DNA of 64,000 nt from an uncultured Bacteroidales bacterium (GCA_902793405.1 CADBDH010000003.1:92525-156524); one strand, 5' to 3'. Positions 36,633 to 46,344 are shown, counted from the stretch's first letter. Notes: generated from the sequence alone by a model not told the origin. Numbers and translations are program-made.

Positions 36633-38126
36633 TTACTTGAAAAAGCGGCCGATGACGGGGAGTTTGGCCAGCATCGGGCCGAGGTTTTCCTTGCGGTAGA
36701 TGAAGCCGACAAAGAGCAGCAGCAGGAAAGTGCGGTAGGCCAGTGCGAGCCACATGTTCTCGATGGGGAGCATCATGGCGGCGAACAGGATGGCCGAGAC
36801 GATGACATACAGGGTGATGTCGCGCATGGGATAGCTGATGGGGTAGTACTTTTGACCCACCAGGTAACTCAGCACCATCGCGGTGCCATAGCCGGCAACG
36901 CCTCCCCAGGCGCACGCCATGTAACCGAATTTGGGCACGAACAGGACGTTCACGAGGATAAGCACGGCACAGCCGATGCCCGAGAACCACGCGCCCCAGA
37001 TGGTCTTGTCGATCAACTTGTACCAGAACGACAAGTTGAAATAGACACCCATCATGATTTCGGCGGCCATGACGATAGGCACGACCTTGAGGCCCGACCA
37101 ATAGTCGGGGGCGATGATGTATTTAAAGATGTCGATCCACGCCATCACCGCCAGGAAGGCCAAGAGGGTGAAAATGATAAAGTAGCGCATCGCCTGGGCA
37201 TAGGTCTCGCGGTTGTCCTTGTCCTTGCTCATGCCGAAGACAAACGGCTCGTAGGCATAGCGGAAGGCTTGGGTAATGAGCGCCATGATCATGGCAATCT
37301 TGACGGCGGCGCCATAGATGCCCAGCTGTGACTGCATGTCGGCCTGGTCGTAGATTTTGGGGAACATCATCTTGTCGAAGGTCTGGTTGAGGATGCCCGC
37401 AATGCCCAGTACCAGGATAGGCCAAGCATACTTGAGCATGCGCTTCAACAGTGACCAATCGAACTTGTAACGTATGCCAATCAGCTCTTTCCAGAAGAAG
37501 AAAGTGATCAAGCCTGTGCAGAACAGGTTGATGAAGAAGGCATAGCCCACGCCAACAGTGGGGTCGTAGATCTTGCCGATGATTTCGGGATGGCTCTTGT
37601 ACAGAGCGGGCAAGGCAACAAAGTAGAGCAGATTCAAGCCGATGTTCAGGAAGATGAACAGCAACTTGAGAGCGGCAAACTTCCACGGGCGGCGCTGGTA
37701 ACGCAGATAAGCGAACGGGATGCACTGGAAGGCGTCGAGTGCCACCACGATAGCCATCGTCCAGATGTACTCGGGATGGGCGTTGTAACCCATCCAGCCC
37801 GAGATGCCAGGCAGGAAGGCCAACACAAGCAGGACAAACAGCAGCGAGGTGAATCCCACGCTGATGAGCGTTGTGCTATAGACCGTGTTGGGGTTCTCCT
37901 CGCTCTTGTTGGAAAAGCGGAAGAAGGTCGTCTCCATGCCGTAGGTGAGGATGACGAGCAGCAGTGCCGTGTAGGCATACACGTTGGTGATGACGCCATA
38001 ACCGCCCGAAGCGGCCGACAGCTTGGCAGTATATAGCGGCACGAGCAGGTAGTTGAGGAAACGCCCAATGATACTGCTCAGACCATAGATGGCGGTGTCT
38101 TTTGCAAGTGATTTAAGATTTGCCAT
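36633..38126 (-). CDS. Polysaccharide flippase (MATE/MVF, Wzx-like)
   Basis: 497 residues with about 12-14 hydrophobic segments and little else, the pattern of Wzx or MurJ-type lipid-linked oligosaccharide flippases. The N terminus LAKDTAIYGLSSIIGRFLNYLLVPLYT matches the first helix of the polysaccharide biosynthesis family. It likely moves a lipid-linked glycan across the inner membrane. The glycan is not known; no other cluster genes are adjacent. Confidence 0.85.
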   Translation of the reverse strand: MANLKSLAKDTAIYGLSSIIGRFLNYLLVPLYTAKLSAASGGYGVITNVYAYTALLLVILTYGMETTFFRFSNKSEENPNTVYSTTLISVGFTSLLFVLLVLAFLPGISGWMGYNAHPEYIWTMAIVVALDAFQCIPFAYLRYQRRPWKFAALKLLFIFLNIGLNLLYFVALPALYKSHPEIIGKIYDPTVGVGYAFFINLFCTGLITFFFWKELIGIRYKFDWSLLKRMLKYAWPILVLGIAGILNQTFDKMMFPKIYDQADMQSQLGIYGAAVKIAMIMALITQAFRYAYEPFVFGMSKDKDNRETYAQAMRYFIIFTLLAFLAVMAWIDIFKYIIAPDYWSGLKVVPIVMAAEIMMGVYFNLSFWYKLIDKTIWGAWFSGIGCAVLILVNVLFVPKFGYMACAWGGVAGYGTAMVLSYLVGQKYYPISYPMRDITLYVIVSAILFAAMMLPIENMWLALAYRTFLLLLFVGFIYRKENLGPMLAKLPVIGRFFK

Positions 38127-38245
38127 ATTCTTTTCTTGTTAAGTCAAACAACAGGAACAACACTGAACAACGGGTACAACAAATAATTATTATTGAATAA
38201 GGATGTTGTTCAAGTGGTTGTTTGTTGTTATGGTTGTTTGATGTA

Positions 38246-39268
38246 TTAAAAGATGCTTCCTACTTCGCCGGGGCGCTCGCGTTTCAGGTGGTTGTAGGCG
38301 AGCATGGTCGCCTCGCGGCCTCGCGGGGTGCGGTTGATGAAGCCTTCCTTGATGAGGTAGGGCTCATAGACCTCCTCGATGGTGCCGGCATCCTCGTTCA
38401 TGGCGGTGGCGATGGTGTTCAGACCTACGGGGCCGCCGTTGAACTTGTCGATAATGGTCAGCAGAATCTTGTTGTCGATCTCGTCGAGGCCGTATTTGTC
38501 GATGTTCAACGCCTCGAGGGCATAGCGGGCAATCTCCAGGTCGATGCGGCCGCTGCCCTTCACCTGGGCGAAGTCGCGCACGCGACGCAGCAGCGAGTTG
38601 GCGATACGGGGCGTGCCACGGCTGCGCAGGGCAATCTCGATGGCTGCCTTGTTGTCGATGGGCACGTTAAGCAAGCGGGCCGAGCGGCGGATGATGCCCT
38701 CGAGCACCTTGTGGTCGTAGTATTCCAGGTGGCAGTTGATGCCGAAACGGGCACGGAGCGGCGAGGTGAGCAGGCCACTGCGGGTGGTAGCACCGATGAG
38801 GGTGAACGGGGCAAGCGTGAGCTGCACCGAGCGGGCGCCGGGACCCTTGTCAATCATGATGTCGATGCGGTAATCCTCCATCGCGCTGTAGAGGTACTCC
38901 TCGACGATGGGGCTCAGGCGGTGGATCTCGTCGATGAACAGCACGTCGTTCTCGTCGAGCGAGGTGAGCAGGCCAGCCAGGTCACCCGGCTTGTCGAGCA
39001 CGGGACCCGACGTTACCTTGAAGCCCACGCCCAACTCGTTGGCGATGATGTTGCTCAATGTGGTCTTGCCCAGGCCTGGAGGACCGTGGAACAGCACATG
39101 GTCCAGCGACTCGCCGCGCAGCTTGGCCGCAGCGACAAACACGCGCAGGTTCTCGATAATCTTGTCCTGTCCGGCAAAATCCTCAAACCGCACGGGCCTC
39201 AACGCCCGCTCAAAATCCTGATCGGTCTTTAACGACTCCCGTCTGATATCAAATTCCTCGTCCATCAT
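38246..39268 (-). CDS. ruvB: Holliday junction branch-migration helicase RuvB
   Basis: 340 residues from ATG 39268 (a second ATG follows at 39265). Walker A is GPPGLGKTT, sensor and Walker B are [18 protein letters not shown], and the arginine-finger and winged-helix regions follow ([27 protein letters not shown]). It drives branch migration with RuvA. The promoter TTTG-N19-TACCTTTG places +1 on or within a base of the ATG, so the mRNA is probably leaderless; the longer frame to 39301 cannot be used. Confidence 0.96.
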   Translation of the reverse strand: MMDEEFDIRRESLKTDQDFERALRPVRFEDFAGQDKIIENLRVFVAAAKLRGESLDHVLFHGPPGLGKTTLSNIIANELGVGFKVTSGPVLDKPGDLAGLLTSLDENDVLFIDEIHRLSPIVEEYLYSAMEDYRIDIMIDKGPGARSVQLTLAPFTLIGATTRSGLLTSPLRARFGINCHLEYYDHKVLEGIIRRSARLLNVPIDNKAAIEIALRSRGTPRIANSLLRRVRDFAQVKGSGRIDLEIARYALEALNIDKYGLDEIDNKILLTIIDKFNGGPVGLNTIATAMNEDAGTIEEVYEPYLIKEGFINRTPRGREATMLAYNHLKRERPGEVGSIF

Positions 39269-39271
39269 CTG

Positions 39272-39302
39272 CAAAGGTAGTGCAACTCGAGCACACAACA
39301 AA
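39272..39302 (-). promoter_or_regulatory. Consensus promoter of ruvB abutting the start codon
   Basis: Minus strand TTTG (39302-39299), 19 bases, TACCTTTG (39279-39272), then CAG and ATG. Only three bases separate the -7 box from the start codon. Confidence 0.8.
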
Positions 39303-39469
39303 AAGAATCGAGGCCAAAAGTTGTTTTGGTTGTTTGAATGAGGTGTGTGGATGCTTTCAGAAGATTCAGAGTAATCAGTTGTTTTTTGATGGCAGCCAAA
39401 TTGTTTTGCTTGTCAAGGTTGTGTTGTTTTAGTTGTTTGAAGATATGGGCGGATGCCCTTCGATAAATT

Positions 39470-39487
39470 GGCGAAATTGGCTTCGCC
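39470..39487 (-). terminator. Weak stem-loop after the UvrA-like gene
   Basis: GGCGAA (39470-39475) and TTCGCC (39482-39487), 18 bases past the stop on the minus strand, followed by AATTTAT rather than a T run. Confidence 0.35.
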
Positions 39488-39505
39488 GTGCTAAAAGTTC
39501 GTAGT

Positions 39506-41770
39506 TTATTTCAGGTAGGGGGCGGTGATGCTGGTGGGGCAGGTGAGCATGCCGCGCGGGGTGCCCTGGTAGATGACGGTGCCGCCCAGGTCGCCGGCGC
39601 CGGGGCCGAGCTCAATGACGTGGTCGGCGGCCTTGATGACGTCGGTGTTGTGCTCGATGACATAGACCGTGTTGCCCATATCCACCATCTGCTCAAACAG
39701 GTCGATGAGGTGCCGCACGTCCTTGAGGTGGAGGCCGTCGGTGGGTTCGTCGATGACGAACACGCCGCGTGTGCCGCCCTGTTCCAGCGGCATGGTGTAT
39801 TGCTGGAGGTAGGAGGCGATCTTGAGGCGTTGCAGCTCGCCGCCCGAGAGGGTGCTCAGTGCCTGATTCAGATGAACGTAATGCAGGCCCACGTCCATCA
39901 TGGGCTTGAGTTTTTCCTCGATGCTGGTGCCCTTGAAGAACTCGCTGGCACGGCGCACCGACAGGTCCATCACCTGGGCGATGTTCATGCCGTTGAGCGT
40001 ATATTCCAGTGCCTCGGGGCTGTAGCGCAGGCCGTGGCAGGCCTCGCAAGTGGTCTCGATATTGTCCATGAAGGCCATCTCGGCGATGACAACGCCCTTG
40101 CCGCCACACACGGGGCAGGCGCCCTTGCCGTTGAAGGTAAAGTACTGCTCCTTGATTTTGTGGGCCTTGGCAAATCGTTTGCGGATGTCGGGGGCGACGT
40201 CCATATAGGTGGCCGGCGTGGAGCGCAGGCTCACCCCGATGTTCTTTTGGCTGACATACACCACATTGCCGTGCTCGCGGCGGAAACACTCCATCAGCGA
40301 ACTCTTGCCCGAACCCGCCACACCTGCCACGGCGGCAAACACGCCCATGGGCAGGTCGATGGAGATGTCCTTGAGGTTGTGCAGCGTGGCGTTGCGCAGG
40401 GCGAAGGTTTCTTTCACCTCGCGCGGTTGGGCCTTGAAGTCGCCGTGCTGGCTCAGCATCTGTCCCGTGCTGGTGCCGCTGTGCAGCAGTTGCTCGTAGT
40501 TGCCCTCGAAGATGATGCGTCCGCCCTGGCTGCCCGGACCGGGCCCCAGGTCCACGATGTGGTCGGCGATGCCGATCATCTCGCGGTGGTGCTCGACGAG
40601 CAGGACGGTATTGCCCGCATCGCGCAGGCGACGCACCGAGTGCTTCATCTTCTCGATGTCGTGGTCGTGCAGACCCGTGCTGGGTTCGTCCAGGATGTAG
40701 AGCACGTCGGCGAGCGACGAGTTGATGTACTTGGCGATTTTGCAGCGTTGCGCTTCACCGCCCGAGAGAGTGCCCACGCCTCGTTCCAGGCTCAGGTAAC
40801 CCAGCCCGATTTCCTCTAGCGCCGTCAGCCTGGCGCTGATGGCCTGCTTGATGTCGACGGCCAGCGGCGAGGTGAGCGACTTGACCCACTCGTTGAGGCG
40901 TGTGATGGACATGGCGCAGGCGTCGGCAATGTTGATGCCCTCGATTTTGCACGAGAGCACGCGCGGACTCAGGCGTGAGCCGCCGCAGTCGGGGCAGACG
41001 CCCATGTTGAGCATCGGGTTGAGCACGGCGGCATGCAGCAGTCCTTCCTCGCTGTTGATGATGCTGCGGTACATGCGCGGGATGATGCCCTCATATTTGG
41101 CCGACTTGGGCCAGTTGGCGGGCGGGTTCTTGAGGCGGATTTGCGGGCTGTTGAGGAACAGGTCGAGCTCCTCGGGGCTGTAGTCCTTGATTTTCTTGTC
41201 CAGGTCAAACAGGCCGCTGTGGGCGTAGCGTATCCAGCGCCAGCCGCCCTTGCCGAAGGCGATGTAGTGAATGGTGTCCTCGTCGTTGAGGCTCTTGTCA
41301 AAATCGACCAGCTTGTGGATGTCCAGTTCGCGGATTTCGCCCAATCCCGAGCAGCGCGGACAGCTTCCCTCGGGGTGGTTGAAGCTGAACGACTCGGCAT
41401 AGCCCACAAAGGGCTGTCCCACACGCGAAAACAGCAGGCGCAGCAGCGCAGCGATGTCGGTATAGGTCGCCACGGTCGAGCGGGAGTTCTGGGCAGGCTT
41501 CTTCTGGTCAATGACGATGGCGATGGGCAGGTTCTCGATGGCATCGACGTGGGGTCGGCCATATTTGGGCAGGTACTGTTGCACAAACGACGGGAAGGTG
41601 TCATTCAGCTCCCGTCGCGACTTGGCCGCGATAGTGTCAAGTACCAGCGAACTCTTGCCAGAGCCCGAAACGCCCGTGAAAACCGTGATCTGATGCTTGG
41701 GAATCTCGAGTGAGACCTCCTTGAGGTTGTTCTCCCTCGCCCCCTTGATGATGATAGTGTCGCCTTTCAT
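39506..41770 (-). CDS. Short UvrA-like tandem ABC ATPase (UvrA2/DrrC type)
   Basis: 754 residues from ATG 41770; standard UvrA is about 940. Two ABC cassettes are visible: Walker A GVSGSGKSS near the start and GVAGSGKSS in the second half, with signatures GTLSGGEAQRCKI and LSTLSGGELQRLKI. Zinc-type Cys pairs appear in CPRCSGLGE, CPDCGGSR and CPVCGGKG/CEACHG. The UvrB-binding insert typical of true UvrA seems to be missing. Such paralogs bind DNA or confer drug tolerance; whether it takes part in excision repair is open. The -7 box TACCTTTG ends six bases before the ATG. Confidence 0.88.
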   Translation of the reverse strand: MKGDTIIIKGARENNLKEVSLEIPKHQITVFTGVSGSGKSSLVLDTIAAKSRRELNDTFPSFVQQYLPKYGRPHVDAIENLPIAIVIDQKKPAQNSRSTVATYTDIAALLRLLFSRVGQPFVGYAESFSFNHPEGSCPRCSGLGEIRELDIHKLVDFDKSLNDEDTIHYIAFGKGGWRWIRYAHSGLFDLDKKIKDYSPEELDLFLNSPQIRLKNPPANWPKSAKYEGIIPRMYRSIINSEEGLLHAAVLNPMLNMGVCPDCGGSRLSPRVLSCKIEGINIADACAMSITRLNEWVKSLTSPLAVDIKQAISARLTALEEIGLGYLSLERGVGTLSGGEAQRCKIAKYINSSLADVLYILDEPSTGLHDHDIEKMKHSVRRLRDAGNTVLLVEHHREMIGIADHIVDLGPGPGSQGGRIIFEGNYEQLLHSGTSTGQMLSQHGDFKAQPREVKETFALRNATLHNLKDISIDLPMGVFAAVAGVAGSGKSSLMECFRREHGNVVYVSQKNIGVSLRSTPATYMDVAPDIRKRFAKAHKIKEQYFTFNGKGACPVCGGKGVVIAEMAFMDNIETTCEACHGLRYSPEALEYTLNGMNIAQVMDLSVRRASEFFKGTSIEEKLKPMMDVGLHYVHLNQALSTLSGGELQRLKIASYLQQYTMPLEQGGTRGVFVIDEPTDGLHLKDVRHLIDLFEQMVDMGNTVYVIEHNTDVIKAADHVIELGPGAGDLGGTVIYQGTPRGMLTCPTSITAPYLK

Positions 41771-41775
41771 GCCCA

Positions 41776-41783
41776 CAAAGGTA
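41776..41783 (-). promoter_or_regulatory. -7 box abutting the UvrA-like gene start
   Basis: Minus strand TACCTTTG, with the ATG five bases further on. No -33 TTTG was found at standard distance. Confidence 0.5.
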
Positions 41784-41789
41784 CGGTAA

Positions 41790-41830
41790 AGTTTTTAGTT
41801 GTTGGTTTTTAGTTGTTAGTTTTTAGTTGC
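41790..41830 (-). repeat. Leader microrepeats upstream of the UvrA-like gene
   Basis: GTTTTTAGTTGTT reiterated on the plus strand (CTAACAACTAAAAAC in gene sense), just outside the -7 box. Confidence 0.5.
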
Positions 41831-41858
41831 CATCAGCGCTCTTATAATGAATAAAGAA

Positions 41859-41880
41859 AGCGGACCCGGTGAGGCCCGCT
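41859..41880 (-). terminator. Terminator after the prolyl oligopeptidase gene
   Basis: On the minus strand AGCGGGCC pairs with GGTCCGCT (one G-T), followed by TTTCTTTATT. It lies beyond the ancestral stop (41904) but inside the frameshifted reading frame. Confidence 0.7.
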
Positions 41881-41903
41881 CTCTATTGTGAAGAGTAGAT
41901 CAG

Positions 41904-43983
41904 TTACTTTTTGTATTTGTACTTGACGCCCAGGTTGTACATGATGAAGGCCTGGATGTCGGTGTACTCGTCGATGATCTTGCTGATGGGCTTGCTGTGG
42001 CCGTGGCCAGCCTTGCTGTCGATGCTCGGCGGCATACTTGAAGCTGTGGGCAGGCACAACGCGGTCGTCATGGTCACCGGTGGTCACCATGATGGCGGGG
42101 TAACGGGTACCGTCGTTCTTGATGTTGTGCAGGGGAGAGTAGCCACGCAGGTACTGGAACATCTCGGGGCTGTCGTCGCTGCGGCCGTAGTCGGGGGCCC
42201 AGTTCCAACCGATGGTGAACTCGTGGTAACGCAGCATGTCCATCACGCCCACCTGGGGCACGGCAGCGGCAAACAGGTCGGGACGCTGGTTAACGACAGC
42301 GCCGACGAGCAGACCACCGTTGCTGGCGCCGTTGCAGGCGAGCTTCTTGGGGTTGGTGTAGTTGTTGTCGATGAGCCACTCGGCAGCGGCGATGAAGTCG
42401 TCAAACACGTTCTGCTTGTTCATCTTGGTGCCGGCCTGGTGCCACTCCTCACCGTACTCGCCACCACCACGCAGGTTGACATAGGCGCAGATGCCGCCGC
42501 AGTCGAGCATGGCAAACAGGGTGCGGGTGTAGGTGAAGGCGGGGTTGAGGCTCACGTTGAAGCCGCCGTAACCGTAGAGGAAGGTGGGACGCTGGCCGTC
42601 ACGCTTCAGGCCCTTCTTGTAAACCAGGAACATGGGGATGCGGGCACCGTCCTTGCTGTTGAAGAACACCTGCTCAGTTACATAGTCCTCGCTCTTGAGG
42701 TTCACCTTGGGCTGGAAGAAGAGTTCACTCTTGCCAGTCTCGAGGTCATACTTGTAGATGGCGCCGGGGAAGGTGTAGCTGGTGAAGCTGTAGAACACGT
42801 CCTTGGCGGTATTCTTGCAGGAGAAACCTACCGAACCGTAGGTGGGCAGCGCGATCTCGCGGATGAGCTTGCCGTTCTTGTCATACAGGTAGGGGTGGCT
42901 CGACGCATCCTTGTCGTAGGTGAGGATGAACTTGTGGTCGGCCATCGTTGCACCCGTCAATACCGATTCCTGCTCGGGAATGAACTCGGCACAGGTGGCA
43001 GGGGAAATATGCTCGGCATCATAGGTGACAATCTTGCCCTTGGGGGCATTCTCGTTGGTCATCACATAGAATTTGCCGTTGTCAATGCCGACGATGCCGC
43101 GCTCATACTTCATGCCGCCGATGAGCTGCACGTAGTGCGGGTTGCGGTCCTTCAGGTCCTTGACATAGATGTCGTTGCCCTCGGCATCGCTCTTCCACAG
43201 GATGACGTAGCGCTCGTCCTCGCTCACGCTCACCTGGTGGAAATGCAGGGGCTCACCCTTGTCCTGATACTCGATGTAATCCTCGCTTTGGGGAGTGCCC
43301 AGCTTGTGGTAATACACCTTCTGGAACTCGTTCTTGGACGACTTGGCATCCTCGGGGGCGTCATAGCCGCTGTAGAAGAAGCCGTCACCCAGCCACTGGG
43401 CGTCGGTGAACTTGGCCCAAACGATGTGGTCGTCAAGCACGCGGTCCTCCTTGAGGTCCTTGACGAAGATCTCGTTCCAGTCACTGCCGCTGCGGGTGAT
43501 GATGTAGGCCAGATAGCGGCCGTCGTTGGAGAAGTTCAGCTGCTGCAGGGCCACGGTGCCGTCCTCGCTCAGGGTGTTGGGGTCGAGCACCATCTTGTGG
43601 TTGCCGTCGGCGCTGTACTCATACAGCACGCTCTGGTTCTGCAGGCCGTTGTTCTTAAAGAAGTAGAATTTGTCCTTGATCTTGAAGGGAGCACCCATCT
43701 TCTCGTAGTTGGCGAGCTCGGTGATGCGCTTTTTCACGTCCTTGCGGAAGGGAATTTTAGCCAGGTAGTTCTGTGTCACCTTGTTCTGGGCGTTGACCCA
43801 TGCCTCGGTCTCGGCGCTGCGGTCGTCCTCGAGCCAGCGATAGGGGTCAGGCACCTGGGTGCCGAAGTAGGTGTCCACTGTGTCCACACGACGGGTGTCG
43901 GGATAGTTGATGCGAGCCTGCGTCGTCACAGCCGACGCTGCAATCAATGCACTGCTCATGAGTAAAATCCTTTCTTTTCTCAT
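41904..43983 (-). pseudogene. Prolyl oligopeptidase (S9A), frameshifted near the C terminus
   Basis: Signal peptide MRKERILLMSSALIAASAVTTQA, beta-propeller, then the alpha/beta hydrolase domain with nucleophile GASNGGLL and acid TGDHDDRVVPAHS. After HSFKYAAE (near base 42026) the frame shifts to EHRQQGWPRPQQ and runs to a stop at 41842. In the +1 frame the sequence continues IDSKAGHGHSKPISK and ends GVKYKYKK at the stop 41904-41906, restoring the catalytic His. The typical 13-15 residues between these parts are also absent, so about 40-50 bases seem deleted. Without the frame restored the enzyme lacks its His. A deletion in the genome or an assembly error are both possible. Confidence 0.85.
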
Positions 43984-44014
43984 TGGTTGTTATGTTTTAG
44001 AATTGATTGTTTTG

Positions 44015-44986
44015 TCATTGTTCGAGCTGGGCGATGACGTTGAGGAGCGTCTGGCCCACCTCGGCCAGCGTGGCCGGGCTGATGTTGCCGATGGTGTCGT
44101 CAACAGTGTGCCACTCGGGGCAGAAACCCGTCTCGCTGTCAGCACGCATGTCGATGATGTCGATGCAGGGGATGCCCGCACGGTTGATGAAGATGTGGTC
44201 GTCGGTCACAGCTCCGCCCTGTGCGTTGATGAAGTGGCTGCCGGCGGCACATTTCCACACCAGGTCCACAAACCCGTTGGCATACTGCATCGAGTAGTAC
44301 TCGCGGGTGAAGGTGGCATCCTCCGAGCCCACCATATCCAGCAGGATGCCGAACAGCGGCTTGTAGCCTGCCACGTGGGGATGCTGTGCCCAGTATTGTG
44401 CACCCAGAGCCCATGAGTCCTCGTTATCGTTCACACCCATGTCCTCGGCGTCGACAAGCACGATGTCGATGCCCAGGGTGGTGCCGCTCTCCTTGAGTTG
44501 GCGGGCCAGCTGCAGCAACACGGCCACACCGCTGGCGCCGTCGTTGGCGCCCATGACGGGCTTGTCATGGTTGGCGGCATTGGGATCGTTGTCGGCCCAG
44601 GGGCGCGTGTCCCAGTGGGCGAGCAGCAGCAGGCGTTGGCTGGCCTGGGGATTGATGGTGCCGATGATGTTCTTGATGCCCAGTTTGCCCTCGGTAGCCG
44701 TCTGGACGGTACCTGTCTGCACCATGACGGTGTCGCAGCAGGCCTCTAACGTCGAGGTGAGCCAGTCGGCACACTTCGCGTGAGCGGGAGTTGCGGGCAC
44801 ACGGGGACCGAATTCGCACTGCTGGCGGGCCAACTGATAGGCCGCATTGCCGTCAAACACGGGCTGGGCCGTCGATGTGGTAGTTGTGGCCGAGTCGGCA
44901 GTTGAGTCGCTTGCGGTGGAAGTGCCCGTGCTGCCACAGGCTGTCATCACTGCTGCCAACACTATATATAATAATGTCATTTTCAT
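44015..44986 (-). CDS. M28-family glutaminyl cyclase-like lipoprotein
   Basis: 323 residues with lipobox VMTACGS, so a lipoprotein. Metal-site motifs of bacterial glutaminyl-peptide cyclotransferases in the M28 fold are present: HWDTRPWADND, GANDGASG, VDAEDMG and PEWHTVDDT. In Bacteroidota such enzymes turn N-terminal Gln of exported proteins into pyroglutamate, which protects them after signal-peptide removal. The Ser/Thr-rich segment after the lipid anchor is a linker. It ends 31 bases before the oligopeptidase start. Confidence 0.88.
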   Translation of the reverse strand: MKMTLLYIVLAAVMTACGSTGTSTASDSTADSATTTTSTAQPVFDGNAAYQLARQQCEFGPRVPATPAHAKCADWLTSTLEACCDTVMVQTGTVQTATEGKLGIKNIIGTINPQASQRLLLLAHWDTRPWADNDPNAANHDKPVMGANDGASGVAVLLQLARQLKESGTTLGIDIVLVDAEDMGVNDNEDSWALGAQYWAQHPHVAGYKPLFGILLDMVGSEDATFTREYYSMQYANGFVDLVWKCAAGSHFINAQGGAVTDDHIFINRAGIPCIDIIDMRADSETGFCPEWHTVDDTIGNISPATLAEVGQTLLNVIAQLEQ

Positions 44987-45003
44987 TTTTTTTCAATAAA
45001 AAA

Positions 45004-45052
45004 GATGCGGTATGTCTTGACCCGCTGTGATGCGGATACGACATACCGCATC
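45004..45052 (-). terminator. Terminator after secG
   Basis: GATGCGGTATGTC (45004-45016) and GACATACCGCATC (45040-45052): perfect 13-bp stem, followed on the minus strand by TTTTTTATT. It ends the acyltransferase-to-secG operon, 38 bases after the secG stop. Confidence 0.9.
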
Positions 45053-45089
45053 CCCCTGAAAAAGTTGGTTTTAAGATGCGATAGTTGGG

Positions 45090-45494
45090 TTACTTACCGG
45101 CTTCCTTGGCGGGAGCAGCGGGAGCCTCTTTCTTGGCGGCGGGAACAGTTACTGACTTCTTCTCGGCAGGAGCAGCAGCTGCGGGAGCCTCCTCGGCCTG
45201 AGTGCCGAAGTTGGGAGCCTGAGTCTCGCTGGTGGGTAACTTCTTGATTTGGGGAGCGCCTTCAACGATGCTGGGAGCGGTAACGAATGCCGAAGCAATG
45301 CTCAGCGCGCAGATGAAGATAGCAAGACCCCAAGTAGCCTTCTCGACGAAGTCGGTGGTCTTACGCACACCCATGAATTGATTGTAGTTGTTCACATTGG
45401 CAGCAAGGCCGCCACCTTTAGATTTTTGAATAAGGATGACACCGACCAGCAGGATCGATGCGATCACGATCAGGATTGCAAAAATAATGTACAT
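45090..45494 (-). CDS. secG: Preprotein translocase subunit SecG
   Basis: 134 residues. Two membrane segments (about 2-20 and 52-75) with the family motif VILIQKSKGGGLAANV between them, then an Ala/Pro/Lys-rich tail (about 95-134) that is common in Bacteroidota SecG. It assists the SecYE channel. It is the last gene of its operon, starting six bases after the TPR gene stop. Confidence 0.92.
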   Translation of the reverse strand: MYIIFAILIVIASILLVGVILIQKSKGGGLAANVNNYNQFMGVRKTTDFVEKATWGLAIFICALSIASAFVTAPSIVEGAPQIKKLPTSETQAPNFGTQAEEAPAAAAPAEKKSVTVPAAKKEAPAAPAKEAGK

Positions 45495-45500
45495 TTTTTC

Positions 45501-46265
45501 TTATTTTTTATCGTTTAGTGTCTCATTTAAGACCAATTTGGTCAAAAACCGAATTTGGTCTGCAAAGTAAATGCTTTTTTCTGGATATTTCAAATTTAAT
45601 CGCTCAATAATTTCAAGAGCCTGTGAATATTTGTGTTGGGCGATATACATTTTGGCCAAACTCTCGCTGAGCATCGAGTCGTCGGTTTGGGTAGGCTTGT
45701 CGATAGTTTGATCGGCAATTTCGGCTTTTTCCTCTTCTCCGACGGGGGCGGTGATGGGCACTTGTGCCGCCTGTTCGCCCAGGTGCATCTGCTCGGCAAT
45801 GAACTGGTTGATGAGGTCGTCCTGCTCGTCGCCGCCGTTGAGTTGCACGCCGCCTTCCTTCATCTCCTGGGCCGCAAGCACGTCGGCATAATCGGGCTGC
45901 GGGTTGAAGATAGCACGGTCGATGGCCTCGACTTCGCCGGGGCTAGTCTTGCCGTAGTTGTCCAGGAAGCGGTCGATGGTGGTGACGGTGTCGGGCGTCT
46001 CGGGCAGGGCATCGGGCGGGTAGAAACCTGACATCAGGCCGGAGTCCTCGCCCAGCATGAGCGCCAGCGCGCGGCGGTCGGGGAATGCGATGGACAGGCG
46101 GGCCAGCACATCCTCATTGCCCTTCACACCGTTGTGCTTGAGGAACACCAATAGCGGCAACACGCTGTAGGGCGTTGCCTGTTCGGCATCCTGCAGCCAT
46201 TGCCTTGTCACCTCGCCGCCCTCGTTGGCCGCGAGTCGTTTGATGTCCTCAATCCAAGTTGTCAT
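45501..46265 (-). CDS. Tetratricopeptide-like protein of the secG operon
   Basis: 254 residues. The N-terminal half is a helical region (TTWIEDIKRLAANEGG); the C terminus contains a TPR-like pair (LAKMYIAQHKYSQALEIIERLNLKYPEKSIYFADQIRFL). The middle has an acidic low-complexity stretch. No enzyme motif is present. Conserved position between lptE and secG suggests an envelope-related role, which is inference. Confidence 0.75.
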   Translation of the reverse strand: MTTWIEDIKRLAANEGGEVTRQWLQDAEQATPYSVLPLLVFLKHNGVKGNEDVLARLSIAFPDRRALALMLGEDSGLMSGFYPPDALPETPDTVTTIDRFLDNYGKTSPGEVEAIDRAIFNPQPDYADVLAAQEMKEGGVQLNGGDEQDDLINQFIAEQMHLGEQAAQVPITAPVGEEEKAEIADQTIDKPTQTDDSMLSESLAKMYIAQHKYSQALEIIERLNLKYPEKSIYFADQIRFLTKLVLNETLNDKK

Positions 46266-46291
46266 GTAATCTAATGGTCCTTACTTGATGG

Positions 46292-46313
46292 GAGACGCAA
46301 AATTTTGCGTCTC
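46292..46313. repeat. 22-bp perfect palindrome
   Basis: GAGACGCAAAA then TTTTGCGTCTC, in the 79-base gap between lptE and the TPR gene inside the operon. It could form a strong RNA hairpin or be a protein-binding site. Confidence 0.6.
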
Positions 46314-46344
46314 TACATGATTCCACTTCAAATACTGTGCCAAT

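Noticed and set aside
41911-43965. 684-codon plus-strand frame opposite the oligopeptidase
   Set aside because: Antisense shadow; Val/Gly-rich translation with no motif.
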